Numbered from the stretch's first letter, positions 8,320-17,222 are shown. The stretch: DNA of 64,000 nt from JBBTCX01 sp964494205 (GCA_964494205.1 CAZBRD010000006.1:1-64000), one strand, 5' to 3'. Notes: generated by a model from the letters alone, not told the origin. Numbers and translations are program-made.

Positions 8320-10626
8320 ATGATCCGTTCATCTGTAGTCTTGGCATCAATACTCGGTTTCGCTCAACTTTCATTTGGCGAGTGTGATCCATCATGGCTA
8401 TCGGGAGGCGAAGTACTCGGAATCAACGGTCGAGTACAATCGAGCACAATTTGGGACCCGGATGGCGACGGTCCTACTGCGCCCGTTCTCGTTGTCGGCG
8501 GAACATTCACCGTTGCGGGTGATGTTCAGGCTAAGAACATTGCTTACTGGGATGGCTATTATTGGCATCCACTCGGCGGTGGCGTCGATGGCGGATACAT
8601 CGATACCGAAGTAAAGGCACTCATCGTCCTCGATGGAGACTTGATCGTTGGCGGCGATTTTGCAACGGCCGGTGGCGTAGTGGTACATAGCCTCGCGCGG
8701 TGGGATGGATTGGAATGGCACCCCATGGGAGGTGGGCTGGACGAACACGACAACTTTGTAAATGCCTTTGCAATATATAATAATGAACTGGTCGCCGCAG
8801 GCATATTTGAATTAATCGATGGTGTTGAAACCCATAGCTTAGCGCGGTGGGACGGCACGGCGTGGCACTCATTTCCGCAAGGACCTACTTACGCCGGCAA
8901 TGCTCCAACGATCAATGACCTCGCCGTTTTTGATGGCAAATTGATTATTGGAGGCAACATCACTTCGATGAATGGAGTTGCCGCAAATCCTGTCGTGGCT
9001 TGGGACGGTGTTTCTTGGCACGGTTTCGGTACACCCGCGTTCAACCAGTTTGCTCACGTCCATGCCCTGAGACAATTTAATGGACAGTTATACGCTGGTG
9101 GGGATTTCCAAACAGGCACTGGGCTAGTCGGTAGAAACATAGCTCGCTGGAACGGTACAAATTGGAATCAAGTTGGTGGCGGTACAAACAACATTGTAAG
9201 TAGCCTATTCGAATTCAATGGAAAGCTGATTGCTGGGGGTGAATTCTCACAAGCAAACATGATACCAGCTCGAGGAGTTGCAGCGTGGAATGGTTTTGTC
9301 TGGCAAGCACTCGGTGAGGGGCCGAGCGGTTTTTCGCGCGGAGTTATGACCATGGAGTCCTTCGCTGGAGAACTTTTCATAGGTGGTGATTTCACACGAG
9401 TCGGCGGCTTTGGCGCACAGGCTGTCGCCACTTGGAATGGAATGGCGTGGAAGGGATTCGGCTTGGGGTTCGGGGGAACCAATTCTACGGGGGCCAATCT
9501 CTACGCCATCTCTACCTATAATGACCAATTGATTGTTGCGGGCGACATGGAAATGATGGGCGGAATCGTCGCAAATGACATCGCTGCATGGAATGGAACA
9601 AACTGGTCCTCGTTAACTTCAGGAACTAATCTAGGCAGTGTTGTCAATGCGCTGGCTGTATTTGATGGCGAGCTGATTGTAGGCGGCTGGTTTGGCGGCG
9701 TTGGTGGTATACCAGGACCTCACATCGCGAGATGGAACGGAGTGATGTGGGATCGGCTGGCATTGGGACTTTCAGACAGCGTTGTTGCTTTGACCGTTTA
9801 CAACAACGAACTGATTGCGGGCGGATGGTTCGCAAGTACCCCCGGATTGGTGCTTAATCATATCGCACGTTGGGACGGTGAAGCATGGCATCCACTTGGG
9901 AACGGTGCACCCGGAGCGGTGGGTGTGCTCACGACATATGGTTCAGATTTGATTTCCACCGGATTTCAGAGTCTTGGGGGAGTCGCGAGATGGGACGGAG
10001 AGAACTGGCATTCGCTCGGAATCGGCGTAAGCGGTGGCGATATTATTGCAATGGCCGAATATGCGGGCTTCTTGATCGTTGGCGGTAATTTCTCTTCCGC
10101 CGGTGGTGTTACCGCGAACGGGTTAGCTAAGTGGGACGGTATGGAATGGAGTGCTGTGGGAAATCTCGCTGACGCATTTGTCAGAGCAATGCTCATCCAC
10201 GAAGGTACGCTGTTGATCACCGGCGGTTTTTCTCTTGATGGCGGAATGTTTGACCATGGCGTTGCTGAGTGGGATGGTTTCGAACTGCGCCTGCCCAGCG
10301 AAACAGCGCATCCCGCAGTAGCCGGCATTCGAGACCTGACAAGCTATGACGATGGCAGTGGCACCCGTCTTTGGGCCGGCGGCGGTTTCACTTTTGAAAC
10401 AGAGACTCACAGTTGGAAATATTTGCTCGGATGGGGCTGTACATGTCCCCATTGCGACTCAGACTCTGATGACGATACCGACTTAACAGATTTCGTGAAT
10501 TGGAGTGCATGTTTCGCTGGTCCCAGTATCCCAACGGCGACGGGTTGTGAAACGTCCCAGTTGGATGCAGGCACTGATGTTGATCTACACGACTTCGCCG
10601 TGCTTGCAACTAACTTTATGCCGTAA
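8320..10626 (+). CDS. Secreted kelch-like propeller protein with dockerin-like C-terminus
   Basis: Exported protein of 768 residues. The ATG at 8320 gives a normal signal peptide ending near SFGEC and has GGAGG upstream. The body is a tandem series of about 13 repeats of roughly 50 residues with the consensus IARWDGxxWHPLGxG...ALxVYxxELIVGGxFxxxGG, expected to fold as one or two beta-propellers. The last 60 residues hold two Asp-rich elements (DSDSDDDTDLTDFVNWSACF and DAGTDVDLHDFAVLATNF), the dockerin-like calcium-binding ending seen in several other proteins here. Function unknown; probably cell-surface or extracellular. A 109-base gap separates it from the carboxyltransferase. Confidence 0.8.
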   Translation: MIRSSVVLASILGFAQLSFGECDPSWLSGGEVLGINGRVQSSTIWDPDGDGPTAPVLVVGGTFTVAGDVQAKNIAYWDGYYWHPLGGGVDGGYIDTEVKALIVLDGDLIVGGDFATAGGVVVHSLARWDGLEWHPMGGGLDEHDNFVNAFAIYNNELVAAGIFELIDGVETHSLARWDGTAWHSFPQGPTYAGNAPTINDLAVFDGKLIIGGNITSMNGVAANPVVAWDGVSWHGFGTPAFNQFAHVHALRQFNGQLYAGGDFQTGTGLVGRNIARWNGTNWNQVGGGTNNIVSSLFEFNGKLIAGGEFSQANMIPARGVAAWNGFVWQALGEGPSGFSRGVMTMESFAGELFIGGDFTRVGGFGAQAVATWNGMAWKGFGLGFGGTNSTGANLYAISTYNDQLIVAGDMEMMGGIVANDIAAWNGTNWSSLTSGTNLGSVVNALAVFDGELIVGGWFGGVGGIPGPHIARWNGVMWDRLALGLSDSVVALTVYNNELIAGGWFASTPGLVLNHIARWDGEAWHPLGNGAPGAVGVLTTYGSDLISTGFQSLGGVARWDGENWHSLGIGVSGGDIIAMAEYAGFLIVGGNFSSAGGVTANGLAKWDGMEWSAVGNLADAFVRAMLIHEGTLLITGGFSLDGGMFDHGVAEWDGFELRLPSETAHPAVAGIRDLTSYDDGSGTRLWAGGGFTFETETHSWKYLLGWGCTCPHCDSDSDDDTDLTDFVNWSACFAGPSIPTATGCETSQLDAGTDVDLHDFAVLATNFMP

Positions 10627-10810
10627 TCATTTTTTGTGGCCTGACAATGGCGAAAGCTCCATCGGGGCGACCGATCCTCGCGTCTTATGATAAACAACCT
10701 GCTCGCTACAACTCCAAACCCAATCGAGCGCCCATCACGTTATTTCAACGGGAAACCGCACAATGCTTGCGAACCCTTAATCGACACTCGGAAATTGACA
10801 ATTTGCTCCC

Positions 10811-10953
10811 TTTAGGCGTTTAGGGTTTGGGTTTTAGGTTTTCGCCCATGTTTCGTAATTCGTCATTTGTAATTCGTAATTCGGAAAGTGCCACACCGTG
10901 TCACTACTTAATGGTTTTTTTCACCTTTTAGCCATTAGCCATTTGGCGGCTTC
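10811..10953. repeat. Composite repeat, left copy (inverted relative to 36805-36943)
   Basis: The gap 10627-11012 carries no gene. Its main content is a composite element of about 143 bases: TTAGGCGTTT, then GGTTTTAGGTTTTCGC, a stretch with AATTCGTCATTTGTAATTCG, the near-palindrome around GTGCCACACCGTGTCACT, and TAGCCATTAGCCATTTG. A copy in the opposite orientation, with a few mismatches and small gaps, is found at 36805-36943. The arrangement resembles a small non-coding dispersed element; no transposase is seen. Confidence 0.75.
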
Positions 10954-11012
10954 AATGAATAAGTTCATCCAACACTTCAACGGCCCCGTTTGCCAACGCC
11001 ATCAGGTTGTAC

Positions 11013-12242
11013 CTAAACCGCCATCGCCGAATCCACAATCCCCTCGCCCGGCGCGACACCCTCCATCAAATTGCGATACAGCCGCAGATGCTGCTCCACA
11101 AACCGCCGCAGCCCGAACACTTCATACGCCTGCCCATGCGCAGTCTGCTTCAATCGCACAACGTCAATCCGCTCACCACCAACTCCATGCAACAAATCCG
11201 CCGAACTCGGTGCATTCTCAGTCTCCGTCATCCCCTTTTCGACGTTTCGACGTTTCGACGTTTCGACGTTTGATATTGGACTCACACCCGCCAGCAACTT
11301 CGCTAACCCCGGCAACATGCTTCGCCCCATCGTCTGCTTGTACAGCAACCCATTCACCTTGTGCGAAATCAGCTCTGCCACCGAGTACACAGCCGTTCCG
11401 ATCACAAGCACGTTCGACGCCATCGCCCAAGCGATGGCTGTCGTCGAATGATCCCCGCGCGGCGCGACCACCAGCACATCCGCCACCGCCATCAGCTCTT
11501 CAAACGGAATCGAAGGATCAGGTAGCACCAGCGATCGCTGCTCCAACAATCCCTTGGAAAAATTCGCGATTCCCTCGCGCCCGCGACCACCGCCCGAAAC
11601 CACGACGCGAAGTGTCGCCCCCAAATGCACCAACATGGATGCCGCGAAATAGGCATCTAGCTGTCCCCCCGCAGAAGTGACAGGCTCTGGCACTAAAATC
11701 ATAGTCTCGTCACGACCGATGCCGAGCTCTTCTCGCAGCCCCCCCCGCTTCCACTGGTTGATCGCCCCGAAATCCACGCCGGGCCGAATGACCACGCATG
11801 CCTCCGGCGACACACCGCCCTCGATCAGCCGCCGTCGAACAATCTGGCATCCACATGCAATCGCAAATCCCCGCGCTCGCACCAGAGTTCGAATCAGCTT
11901 GATTCGCGTCGTCGCTTCGATCGGGTCGAACATCTCCAGTACCAGCGGCCCCGTTGACCCCGCCGAAGCAGCGGCGGCCGCTTCGACTCCCCACGCATGA
12001 ACCAACCCTGTTCCTAACTTTCTCAGTGCTCGCGCCACAAACGGCGCGCTCAGCGCCGTCATCGCGCCGAAACTAGGCAGCGTCTTCGCCGTCAATCCCG
12101 AACCAAGCTTGATGCCCACCGGCCCCAGCGACACCGCCTGCTGCGATACGTGCTCTTTTGGTAAGCGATCCACAAGCTGCGTGAGGGCCACCCGCTGCTC
12201 CCACCCAGCTGATCGATCCAGCATGTGACAGACGTTGATCAT
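11013..12242 (-). CDS. GT4-like glycosyltransferase
   Basis: Protein of 409 residues taken from the ATG at 12242 (MINVCHMLD), which matches the usual N-terminal beta strand of GT-B glycosyltransferases better than the longer frame. Visible elements are a central VIRPGVDFGAINQW after the interdomain region (the IPNGVD equivalent), a nucleotide-binding strand with ILVPEPVTSAGGQ, and SIPFEELMAVADVLVVAPRGDHSTTAIAWAMASNVLVIGTAV, split here as FEELMAVADVLV and STTAIAWAMASN. This corresponds to the family's donor-binding loop, but the usual E-x7-E is not clean. The substrate is unknown. Near the C-terminus an in-frame octanucleotide tandem repeat (11237-11271) encodes NVETSKRRNVE. It is divergent from the rhodanese gene with 57 bases between starts. 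Confidence 0.75.
   Translation of the reverse strand: MINVCHMLDRSAGWEQRVALTQLVDRLPKEHVSQQAVSLGPVGIKLGSGLTAKTLPSFGAMTALSAPFVARALRKLGTGLVHAWGVEAAAAASAGSTGPLVLEMFDPIEATTRIKLIRTLVRARGFAIACGCQIVRRRLIEGGVSPEACVVIRPGVDFGAINQWKRGGLREELGIGRDETMILVPEPVTSAGGQLDAYFAASMLVHLGATLRVVVSGGGRGREGIANFSKGLLEQRSLVLPDPSIPFEELMAVADVLVVAPRGDHSTTAIAWAMASNVLVIGTAVYSVAELISHKVNGLLYKQTMGRSMLPGLAKLLAGVSPISNVETSKRRNVEKGMTETENAPSSADLLHGVGGERIDVVRLKQTAHGQAYEVFGLRRFVEQHLRLYRNLMEGVAPGEGIVDSAMAV
11237..11271. repeat. Octanucleotide tandem repeat inside the glycosyltransferase gene
   Basis: Four exact copies of TTTCGACG (11237-11268) plus a partial TTT. Because the period of 8 is not a multiple of three, gain or loss of one unit would shift the frame of the last 80 or so codons. 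This is the classical layout of a slippage-prone (phase-variable) tract, but the repeat also resembles a low-complexity insertion. Confidence 0.8.
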
Positions 12243-12299
12243 TCGGTTAGATATTCTCCGCGACACGCACGGCAACACAACGCCGAAAGGAAGGATTCC

Positions 12300-12764
12300 A
12301 TGAACCCCACGACAAACATCCCGCAAACTTCACCCGCAGACGCCAAGCGACTCCTCGACGCGAAGTCGGGATACATATACCTCGATGTCCGCACCGTCCC
12401 CGAATTCAATCAGGGCCACGCACCCGGCGCGCTCAACATCCCCATCGCTGAAATGAACCCAGCCATCGGTCGCATGGAAATGAACCAGCGATTCGTCGAC
12501 GTCGTCCAAGCTCATATTCCATCGACAACGCCAATCATCGTCGGCTGCGGCCATGGGCAACGCTCGCAGACCGCCGCCGAAATCCTCGTCGAAAGCGGCT
12601 ACAAGAAGGTCCACAATCTCGCCGGCGGCTTCCACGGTGAAACCCTTCCCTCCGGCGAAGTGACCGAAGACGGCTGGTGCACTTCGGGTTTCCCGGTCGA
12701 ACGCGGCGACGGCGGACCCAATGGCTACGCAGCCCTGTCGGCCAGCGCCAATCCTTCACGTTGA
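12300..12764 (+). CDS. Rhodanese-like sulfurtransferase
   Basis: A single-domain rhodanese of 154 residues. The ATG at 12300 has AAGGAAGG upstream. The N-terminal signature YLDVRTVPEFNQGHAPGALNIP is present (residues 26-48, split here as YLDVRTVPEF and GHAPGALNIP). The active-site loop is Cys83 in CGHGQRSQ, expected to carry the persulfide. The region ending in NLAGGFHG matches the family's C-terminal GG(W/F). The usual role is transfer of sulfane sulfur or redox signalling in the cytoplasm. The tail after residue 115 is a short Gly-rich extension. Confidence 0.9.
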   Translation: MNPTTNIPQTSPADAKRLLDAKSGYIYLDVRTVPEFNQGHAPGALNIPIAEMNPAIGRMEMNQRFVDVVQAHIPSTTPIIVGCGHGQRSQTAAEILVESGYKKVHNLAGGFHGETLPSGEVTEDGWCTSGFPVERGDGGPNGYAALSASANPSR

Positions 12765-12872
12765 GTCAATTGGTAGAAAATTGTTGTCCAATGTTGAAGC
12801 GGGGTTGCAAGAAGCTACAACCTGCGATATACGATAATGGTTACCGACCGTGTGAGCGCGACCTAGCCGAGC

Positions 12873-12962
12873 GACCGGCTGATCGGCGTCCCGTTCGATG
12901 CTCTCGGCGAGGCCGATGCGTCGATCCGATCGGTGCTCGCCCAGCGTCGGCGATCAGTCGGC
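12873..12962. repeat. Imperfect long inverted repeat upstream of the coiled-coil gene
   Basis: The 291-base gap after the rhodanese has no ORF of note. GACCGGCTGATCGGCG at 12873-12888 pairs imperfectly with the complement of CGTCGGCGATCAGTCGGCC around 12944-12962, giving a long hairpin with a central loop. Its function is unknown. Confidence 0.4.
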
Positions 12963-13055
12963 CTGTTGTCAGGACAGGTCGATGCAATGACCGGCGGCGG
13001 CATACAATAAGTTTGAAAACGAACGGTTTATTATTGATCGTTTAGGAGGCCTCCA

Positions 13056-13949
13056 TTGAGTACGCTCACCAAGGTCTTTATCGTGCTCCTGTCGGTGTTC
13101 AGCATCGCGTTCACCGTCATGACCGTTTCCATCACCTCGCAGACTACCAACTGGCGCGACGTCGCCAAGAAGTACGAAGATCAGGCGGTCATTGCCGACA
13201 CGCACCTTCGTAACCTGATTGCGGCCAACGCAGCCGAGGTCGCCACCTCGCGCGACGCGGTACGATCCGCCATGGAGAAAATCGCGAGCCTGGAAGGTGA
13301 CCTGAAATCAGCCAAGCAGGAATCCGGCCAACTTAAGGTCGAACTCGCCCGCGCGGCATCAGAGAAAAGCAATGCCGAAGCGATCAATCGCGGACTGCTG
13401 GGCCAATTGCAGGTCGCTGAGCAAGCTCGCACGGAATATCAAAAGCAGCGAGACGACCTTGAAAATCGTGGTATCCAACTCGAACAACGTAACATCGATC
13501 TCAACGATCGCGTTAATGAGCAAACCGCACAAATCTCCGTTTTCGCAGAACAAAGAAGACAATACGAGCAGCAGTTGAACCTGCTCAAGAAAGAAAACGA
13601 GAATCTTTCAACCGGCTCGCAGAGGGTCTCATCGGGCCGAAATCTGGAAGCCCCGACCGGCACGGGTTTGCCTGGTGTCGTCGCTAAGGCGCCAGTGGCT
13701 GATCGCATCATTCGTGGTCAGTTGACGGAAGTCGACGGCAACATGGTTACCATGAGCGTGGGTTCTGCCGACGGCGTCAAGAAAGACATGCGATTCGTGA
13801 TCTATCGCAACGAAACTTACATCGGCGACCTGACTGTCAGTCTCGTCGAGCCGAATCAATCGGCTGGCCGTCTGGTCCGTTCAACGGCGACACCCCAGAC
13901 CGGCGATCAGATCATCGATGAGCTTGGTTTGACGGCTTCTCAAGGCTAA
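13056..13949 (+). CDS. MreC-like coiled-coil membrane protein (inferred)
   Basis: Protein of 297 residues that starts at TTG 13056 behind a strong AGGAGG. It has one N-terminal membrane anchor (about 6-28), a long coiled coil rich in Glu, Gln, Arg and Lys (about 35-185), a flexible linker with APTGTGLPG, and a C-terminal beta-rich domain of about 75 residues with VTMSVGSADGVKKDMRFVIY and IGDLTVSLVEPNQSAG. The layout and the SxDGVxxxM...V/IGxVxxV pattern resemble MreC, the envelope scaffold that partners MreB. It lies two genes before mreB, and a classical mreC is absent, which supports this reading. Direct family assignment is not certain. Confidence 0.6.
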   Translation: MSTLTKVFIVLLSVFSIAFTVMTVSITSQTTNWRDVAKKYEDQAVIADTHLRNLIAANAAEVATSRDAVRSAMEKIASLEGDLKSAKQESGQLKVELARAASEKSNAEAINRGLLGQLQVAEQARTEYQKQRDDLENRGIQLEQRNIDLNDRVNEQTAQISVFAEQRRQYEQQLNLLKKENENLSTGSQRVSSGRNLEAPTGTGLPGVVAKAPVADRIIRGQLTEVDGNMVTMSVGSADGVKKDMRFVIYRNETYIGDLTVSLVEPNQSAGRLVRSTATPQTGDQIIDELGLTASQG

Positions 13950-14032
13950 TTGAATCGCGATCCGCAGCCTCGGTTGGACTCGGGGCGGATCGACTCGACT
14001 GATACAATCCTTCGAATCGGGAGTGGATAAAC

Positions 14033-14173
14033 GTGAGCGACGGCCCCGGCGTAAGACCTGAACCGGATGTGTACTCAGTCCTGCTGATTGTGGCGACGGT
14101 CATGGCGGCTGGCGCGACGATTTACCTGGCTATTCAAAGCAACAGTCTGTTCGGTTCGTGGAATCCCTTCTAA
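14033..14173 (+). CDS. Tiny single-pass membrane protein before mreB
   Basis: A 46-residue frame from GTG 14033 to TAA 14173, easily missed because of its size. The N-terminus (VRPEPDVYSVLL) is acidic and Pro-rich, and the rest forms one hydrophobic helix (about 16-35) followed by NSLFGSWNPF. A GAGTGG lies 8-9 bases upstream. It fills the gap between the MreC-like gene and mreB on the same strand, so it may be a small accessory of the cell-shape complex. I do not recognise a named family. Confidence 0.6.
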   Translation: MSDGPGVRPEPDVYSVLLIVATVMAAGATIYLAIQSNSLFGSWNPF

Positions 14174-14303
14174 TTCTCTTCCCGACTCTGTGACGTTCGG
14201 GTTTGATACTCGGCGCTGGCTCGGTTATATACCGAAATTCACACCGCGAGTGGGAATGAGGTCGCTCCATCGAGTGGAGCCTTTCGAGTAAGGGCGGGCG
14301 TCA

Positions 14304-15353
14304 GTGTTTAATTCTCTACTTGGCATGTTCAGCGTCGATATGGGCATCGACCTGGGCACTTGCAATACACTCGTTTGCATCAAAGGCGAAGGCATCGTCC
14401 TGAACGAGCCTTCCGTCGTCGCCGTCAAGAAAGGCACCAACCGAGTGCTACGCGATGGCACCGCCGTCGGCATCGTGGCCAAGGAGATGCTCGGCAAAAC
14501 GCCCGGCTCCATTTCCGCTATTCGTCCGCTGAAAGACGGCGTCATCGCCGATTTCGATATCACCGAGGCTATGCTCGGTTACTTCATACGCAAAGTTCAC
14601 GGTCGCCGCTGGCTGGTTCACCCGCGCGTCGTCATCGCAGTACCATCTGGAATTACGGCTGTTGAAAAGCGCGCGGTTTACAACTCAGCCGAGCGCGCCG
14701 GTGCACGACGTGTATATCTCATCGAAGAACCGATGGCTGCCGGAATCGGGGCGGGCCTTCCGATCGGTGAAGCGACCGCGTCGATGATCGTCGACATCGG
14801 CGGCGGCACGACCGAAGTAGCCATCATGTCGCTGGCTGACATTGCCGTTTCCAACAGTCTTCGCGTGGCCGGCGACGAGATGGACGCCGCGATCATCGGA
14901 CACATGCGCCGCAAGTACGAACTCATGATTGGCCAGCAAACAGCTGAGGCGATCAAGATCGAAATCGGTTCGATTGCTCCGCTCGACAAGGAAATCAGCA
15001 AGGACGTGCGCGGTCGCGATCTAATCGGTGGACTACCGCGACAAGTCTCCATCGCGAGTGATGAAATTCGCGAAGCGTTACAAGAACCTGTGACGCAAAT
15101 CGTCGATTGCGTGATTCGCACGCTCGAATCCGCCGAACCAGAACTTGCAGCCGACCTCGTGGAAAACGGCATCCATCTCGCGGGCGGCGGCGCCCTCCTT
15201 CGCGGCCTCGATCGAGTCATCAGCCAGGCAACGGGTCTCAAAACTGTCGTTGTCGACGATCCGTTGAGTTGCGTTGCACGCGGTACAGCCGTTTATCTTG
15301 AGAATCTCAAAGACTGGAAAGAAACACTCGAATCCGACGAGGACGATTTCTAA
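14304..15353 (+). CDS. mreB: Rod-shape-determining actin homologue MreB
   Basis: A 349-residue bacterial actin that polymerises along the inner membrane and guides cell-wall synthesis. Actin-fold motifs are intact: phosphate 1 DMGIDLGTCNTLV, connect 1 with PSGITAVEKRAV, phosphate 2 IVDIGGGTTEVAIMSL, and the adenosine motif IHLAGGGALLRGLD. It starts with GTG 14304 and has the short amphipathic FNSLLGMF N-terminus typical of membrane-binding MreB. mreC and mreD do not follow; instead a coiled-coil protein and a tiny membrane ORF precede it. Presence of mreB is compatible with Phycisphaerae-type planctomycetes. Confidence 0.96.
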   Translation: MFNSLLGMFSVDMGIDLGTCNTLVCIKGEGIVLNEPSVVAVKKGTNRVLRDGTAVGIVAKEMLGKTPGSISAIRPLKDGVIADFDITEAMLGYFIRKVHGRRWLVHPRVVIAVPSGITAVEKRAVYNSAERAGARRVYLIEEPMAAGIGAGLPIGEATASMIVDIGGGTTEVAIMSLADIAVSNSLRVAGDEMDAAIIGHMRRKYELMIGQQTAEAIKIEIGSIAPLDKEISKDVRGRDLIGGLPRQVSIASDEIREALQEPVTQIVDCVIRTLESAEPELAADLVENGIHLAGGGALLRGLDRVISQATGLKTVVVDDPLSCVARGTAVYLENLKDWKETLESDEDDF

Positions 15354-15443
15354 CCTCTCCCCGTGTGTTTTTTCTTTCCGATCTTTAAATTCCCTGCAAT
15401 AGGTCGCAACACCATTCGTTTGCAATGGTAAGGGGGAATTATC

Positions 15444-16502
15444 ATGTACCGCACTATTCCGCACTTGTTGATAGTGTTTTTCTTCGTCGGTTTGGCTGTA
15501 GATTCTATCCACGCACAAGTCACGCCCGCCTTTGCCGACGTACCCTACGCAACCTTGCACGAACGAAACGTGCTCGACATCTACCTTCCTGATGGTTTCC
15601 CAGGTCCGCATCCGGTGGTTGTCTGGATTCACGGCGGGGCGTGGTTAGGGGGTGACAAATCGAGTGCCGCTGGTCGTGCCGCACAACTCTTGCCGCTTGG
15701 TTTCGCAGTCGTCGGCATCAACTACCGCCTGAGTCAGCATGAGATTTTCCCGGCGCAAATTCACGACTGCAAAGGCGCCATCCGCTGGCTCCGTGCTAAC
15801 GCAGCCATTTACAACCTCGACCCCAATCGCATCGGCGTGTGGGGATCATCCGCCGGTGGGCACCTGGTGTCGCTCGTCGGAACATCCGGCGGAGTTGCTG
15901 CGGCTGAAGGTAACGTCGGCGGTAACCTTGGCTTCTCCAGTCGTGTGCAGGCTGTCGCCGATTACTTTGGGCCGACTGATCTATTGCATATACAGCTCGA
16001 CGTGACCACACCGCCCGGCAGCGCCTTCAACCATGACGATCCCGGTTCGCCGGAGTCACGACTGATCGGCTTTGATGATCCGGGCCAAGGCATCGGCGTA
16101 CTTCGCGCGAATCAGAGCAATCCAAGCCCGCCATTCCCGGAGAAAATGGCCCTTGTTATTTTGGCTGATCCGATCGTTCATGCGACCGCCGACGACCCGC
16201 CGTTCTACATCGCACACGGTACCGTGGATACAACGGTGCCAATGGGTCAAAGCACGAAACTTGCCACTCGACTGTCGCAACTGGGCGTCGAACACACGTA
16301 CAATATGGTCAATGGCGCCGGTCACGGGATGCCCCCGTCTGTCGATTCGCTGGTTGTTGATTTCTTCGAAGAAAAACTTCTCGTTTCGGGCCCGGTGCCT
16401 GCAACTTCCTTTTGGACCATGGTCGTCATGGGCTGCCTGATAACAATCGGCGGCACTATCGTCTCAAAACGAAACTCCCAGAAACATTATCACTCCTCTT
16501 AG
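15444..16502 (+). CDS. Exported alpha/beta-hydrolase (BD-FAE-like esterase) with C-terminal sorting-type tail
   Basis: Protein of 352 residues with a signal peptide (about 1-24, ending DSIHAQ). The oxyanion motif HGGAW is at residues 63-67, the nucleophile Ser136 is in GSSAGG, and Asp262 (HGTVDTTVP) and His294 (GAGHGMP) complete the triad. The fold and motifs match carboxylesterases of the BD-FAE/acetyl-esterase group; the substrate is unknown. The last 35 residues, VPATSFWTMVVMG...SKRNSQK, are a Pro-containing motif, a hydrophobic helix and a basic tail, as in IPTL/PEP-CTERM-like sorting signals. This suggests surface anchoring or processing. A separate transcription unit from mreB is likely, since 90 bases intervene. 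Confidence 0.87.
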   Translation: MYRTIPHLLIVFFFVGLAVDSIHAQVTPAFADVPYATLHERNVLDIYLPDGFPGPHPVVVWIHGGAWLGGDKSSAAGRAAQLLPLGFAVVGINYRLSQHEIFPAQIHDCKGAIRWLRANAAIYNLDPNRIGVWGSSAGGHLVSLVGTSGGVAAAEGNVGGNLGFSSRVQAVADYFGPTDLLHIQLDVTTPPGSAFNHDDPGSPESRLIGFDDPGQGIGVLRANQSNPSPPFPEKMALVILADPIVHATADDPPFYIAHGTVDTTVPMGQSTKLATRLSQLGVEHTYNMVNGAGHGMPPSVDSLVVDFFEEKLLVSGPVPATSFWTMVVMGCLITIGGTIVSKRNSQKHYHSS

Positions 16503-16758
16503 CCAGTTCAGATCGAGAACTGCCATAAGTTCGGGCCACGACTTACTCGCATCGCAAGATGTTTTTGGACTAGAACCGGCCTACCATTCGACAAGTCACT
16601 GCAATCCCGATCTATCGTAGACTTTTCTATCAATCCGCCCTGCTCGTGCCGGCGCCTGATTGGGCGTTTGGTGCGGCTCGCGACCGCGGAGTCGGAGCGA
16701 ATCAGCCGGCGATTCGTCGGCGGGCGTGGCGGAACGTGGACCACGGGAGAGAAGCAAC

Positions 16759-17115
16759 ATGTTGAACAATTCTTACTTGCGCCTGCGCGGCGCTCCGGCA
16801 GCTGCCTTGTTGAGCGTATTGGCTGTCCTGGCATTGAGCCCGGTACAGACTTTCGCCTTCCCCGCTTGCGAATCCAGCGAGGATTGCAGCGACGGCAACT
16901 ACTGCAACGGCTATGAAGTCTGCGAGAACGGCTCGTGCGAAGAGGGCCCCGGCCCGTGCAACGATACCCAGACTTGCAATGAGGACGACGACATCTGCGA
17001 GGGCGGCGGTCCCAATCCGGGCCAAGTTGCGAACTCGTGCTCAGCCGATGACTCAGATTCGGGCGACAGCTCGATCGATTCGCTCGATCAGGATTTCGCT
17101 CCGTTGAGCAAATAG
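16759..17115 (+). CDS. Small secreted Cys-rich protein
   Basis: A 118-residue protein with a clear signal peptide (about 1-34, ending QTFAFP). The mature part has one disulfide-type module, CESSEDCSDGNYCNGYEVC followed by ENGSCEEGPGPC and ETCN-like cysteines, the C-x-DGxxCNGxExC-x-GxC pattern also repeated in the M4 peptidase at 28-32 kb. The C-terminus is Asp/Ser-rich. It is preceded by GAGAGAAGC near the ATG. No enzyme motif is visible; it is possibly an extracellular binding protein. Confidence 0.75.
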   Translation: MLNNSYLRLRGAPAAALLSVLAVLALSPVQTFAFPACESSEDCSDGNYCNGYEVCENGSCEEGPGPCNDTQTCNEDDDICEGGGPNPGQVANSCSADDSDSGDSSIDSLDQDFAPLSK

Positions 17116-17180
17116 GAAATCGCACGAGTGAGTGCCTAGCTGTGGCACTTGCCCGGCAAAGGTACTGCGAAAAATCGCGA

Positions 17181-17222
17181 CGCGGCACGGTCGACGGAAG
17201 TTGGCTGTGCCGCGTTTCGTTT
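17181..17222. terminator. Hairpin terminator between convergent genes
   Basis: Perfect arms CGCGGCAC (17181-17188) and GTGCCGCG (17207-17214) are followed by TTTCGTTTT on the plus strand. It lies between the small secreted protein gene and the end of the minus-strand NHL gene, as expected for a terminator serving the upstream plus-strand gene. Confidence 0.65.

Noticed and set aside
10898..11680. Long plus-strand frame of 260 codons over the glycosyltransferase gene
   Set aside because: It is very rich in Pro, Ser, His and Arg, lacks a signal or domain, and lies antisense to a frame with a recognisable GT fold. High GC creates such shadows.
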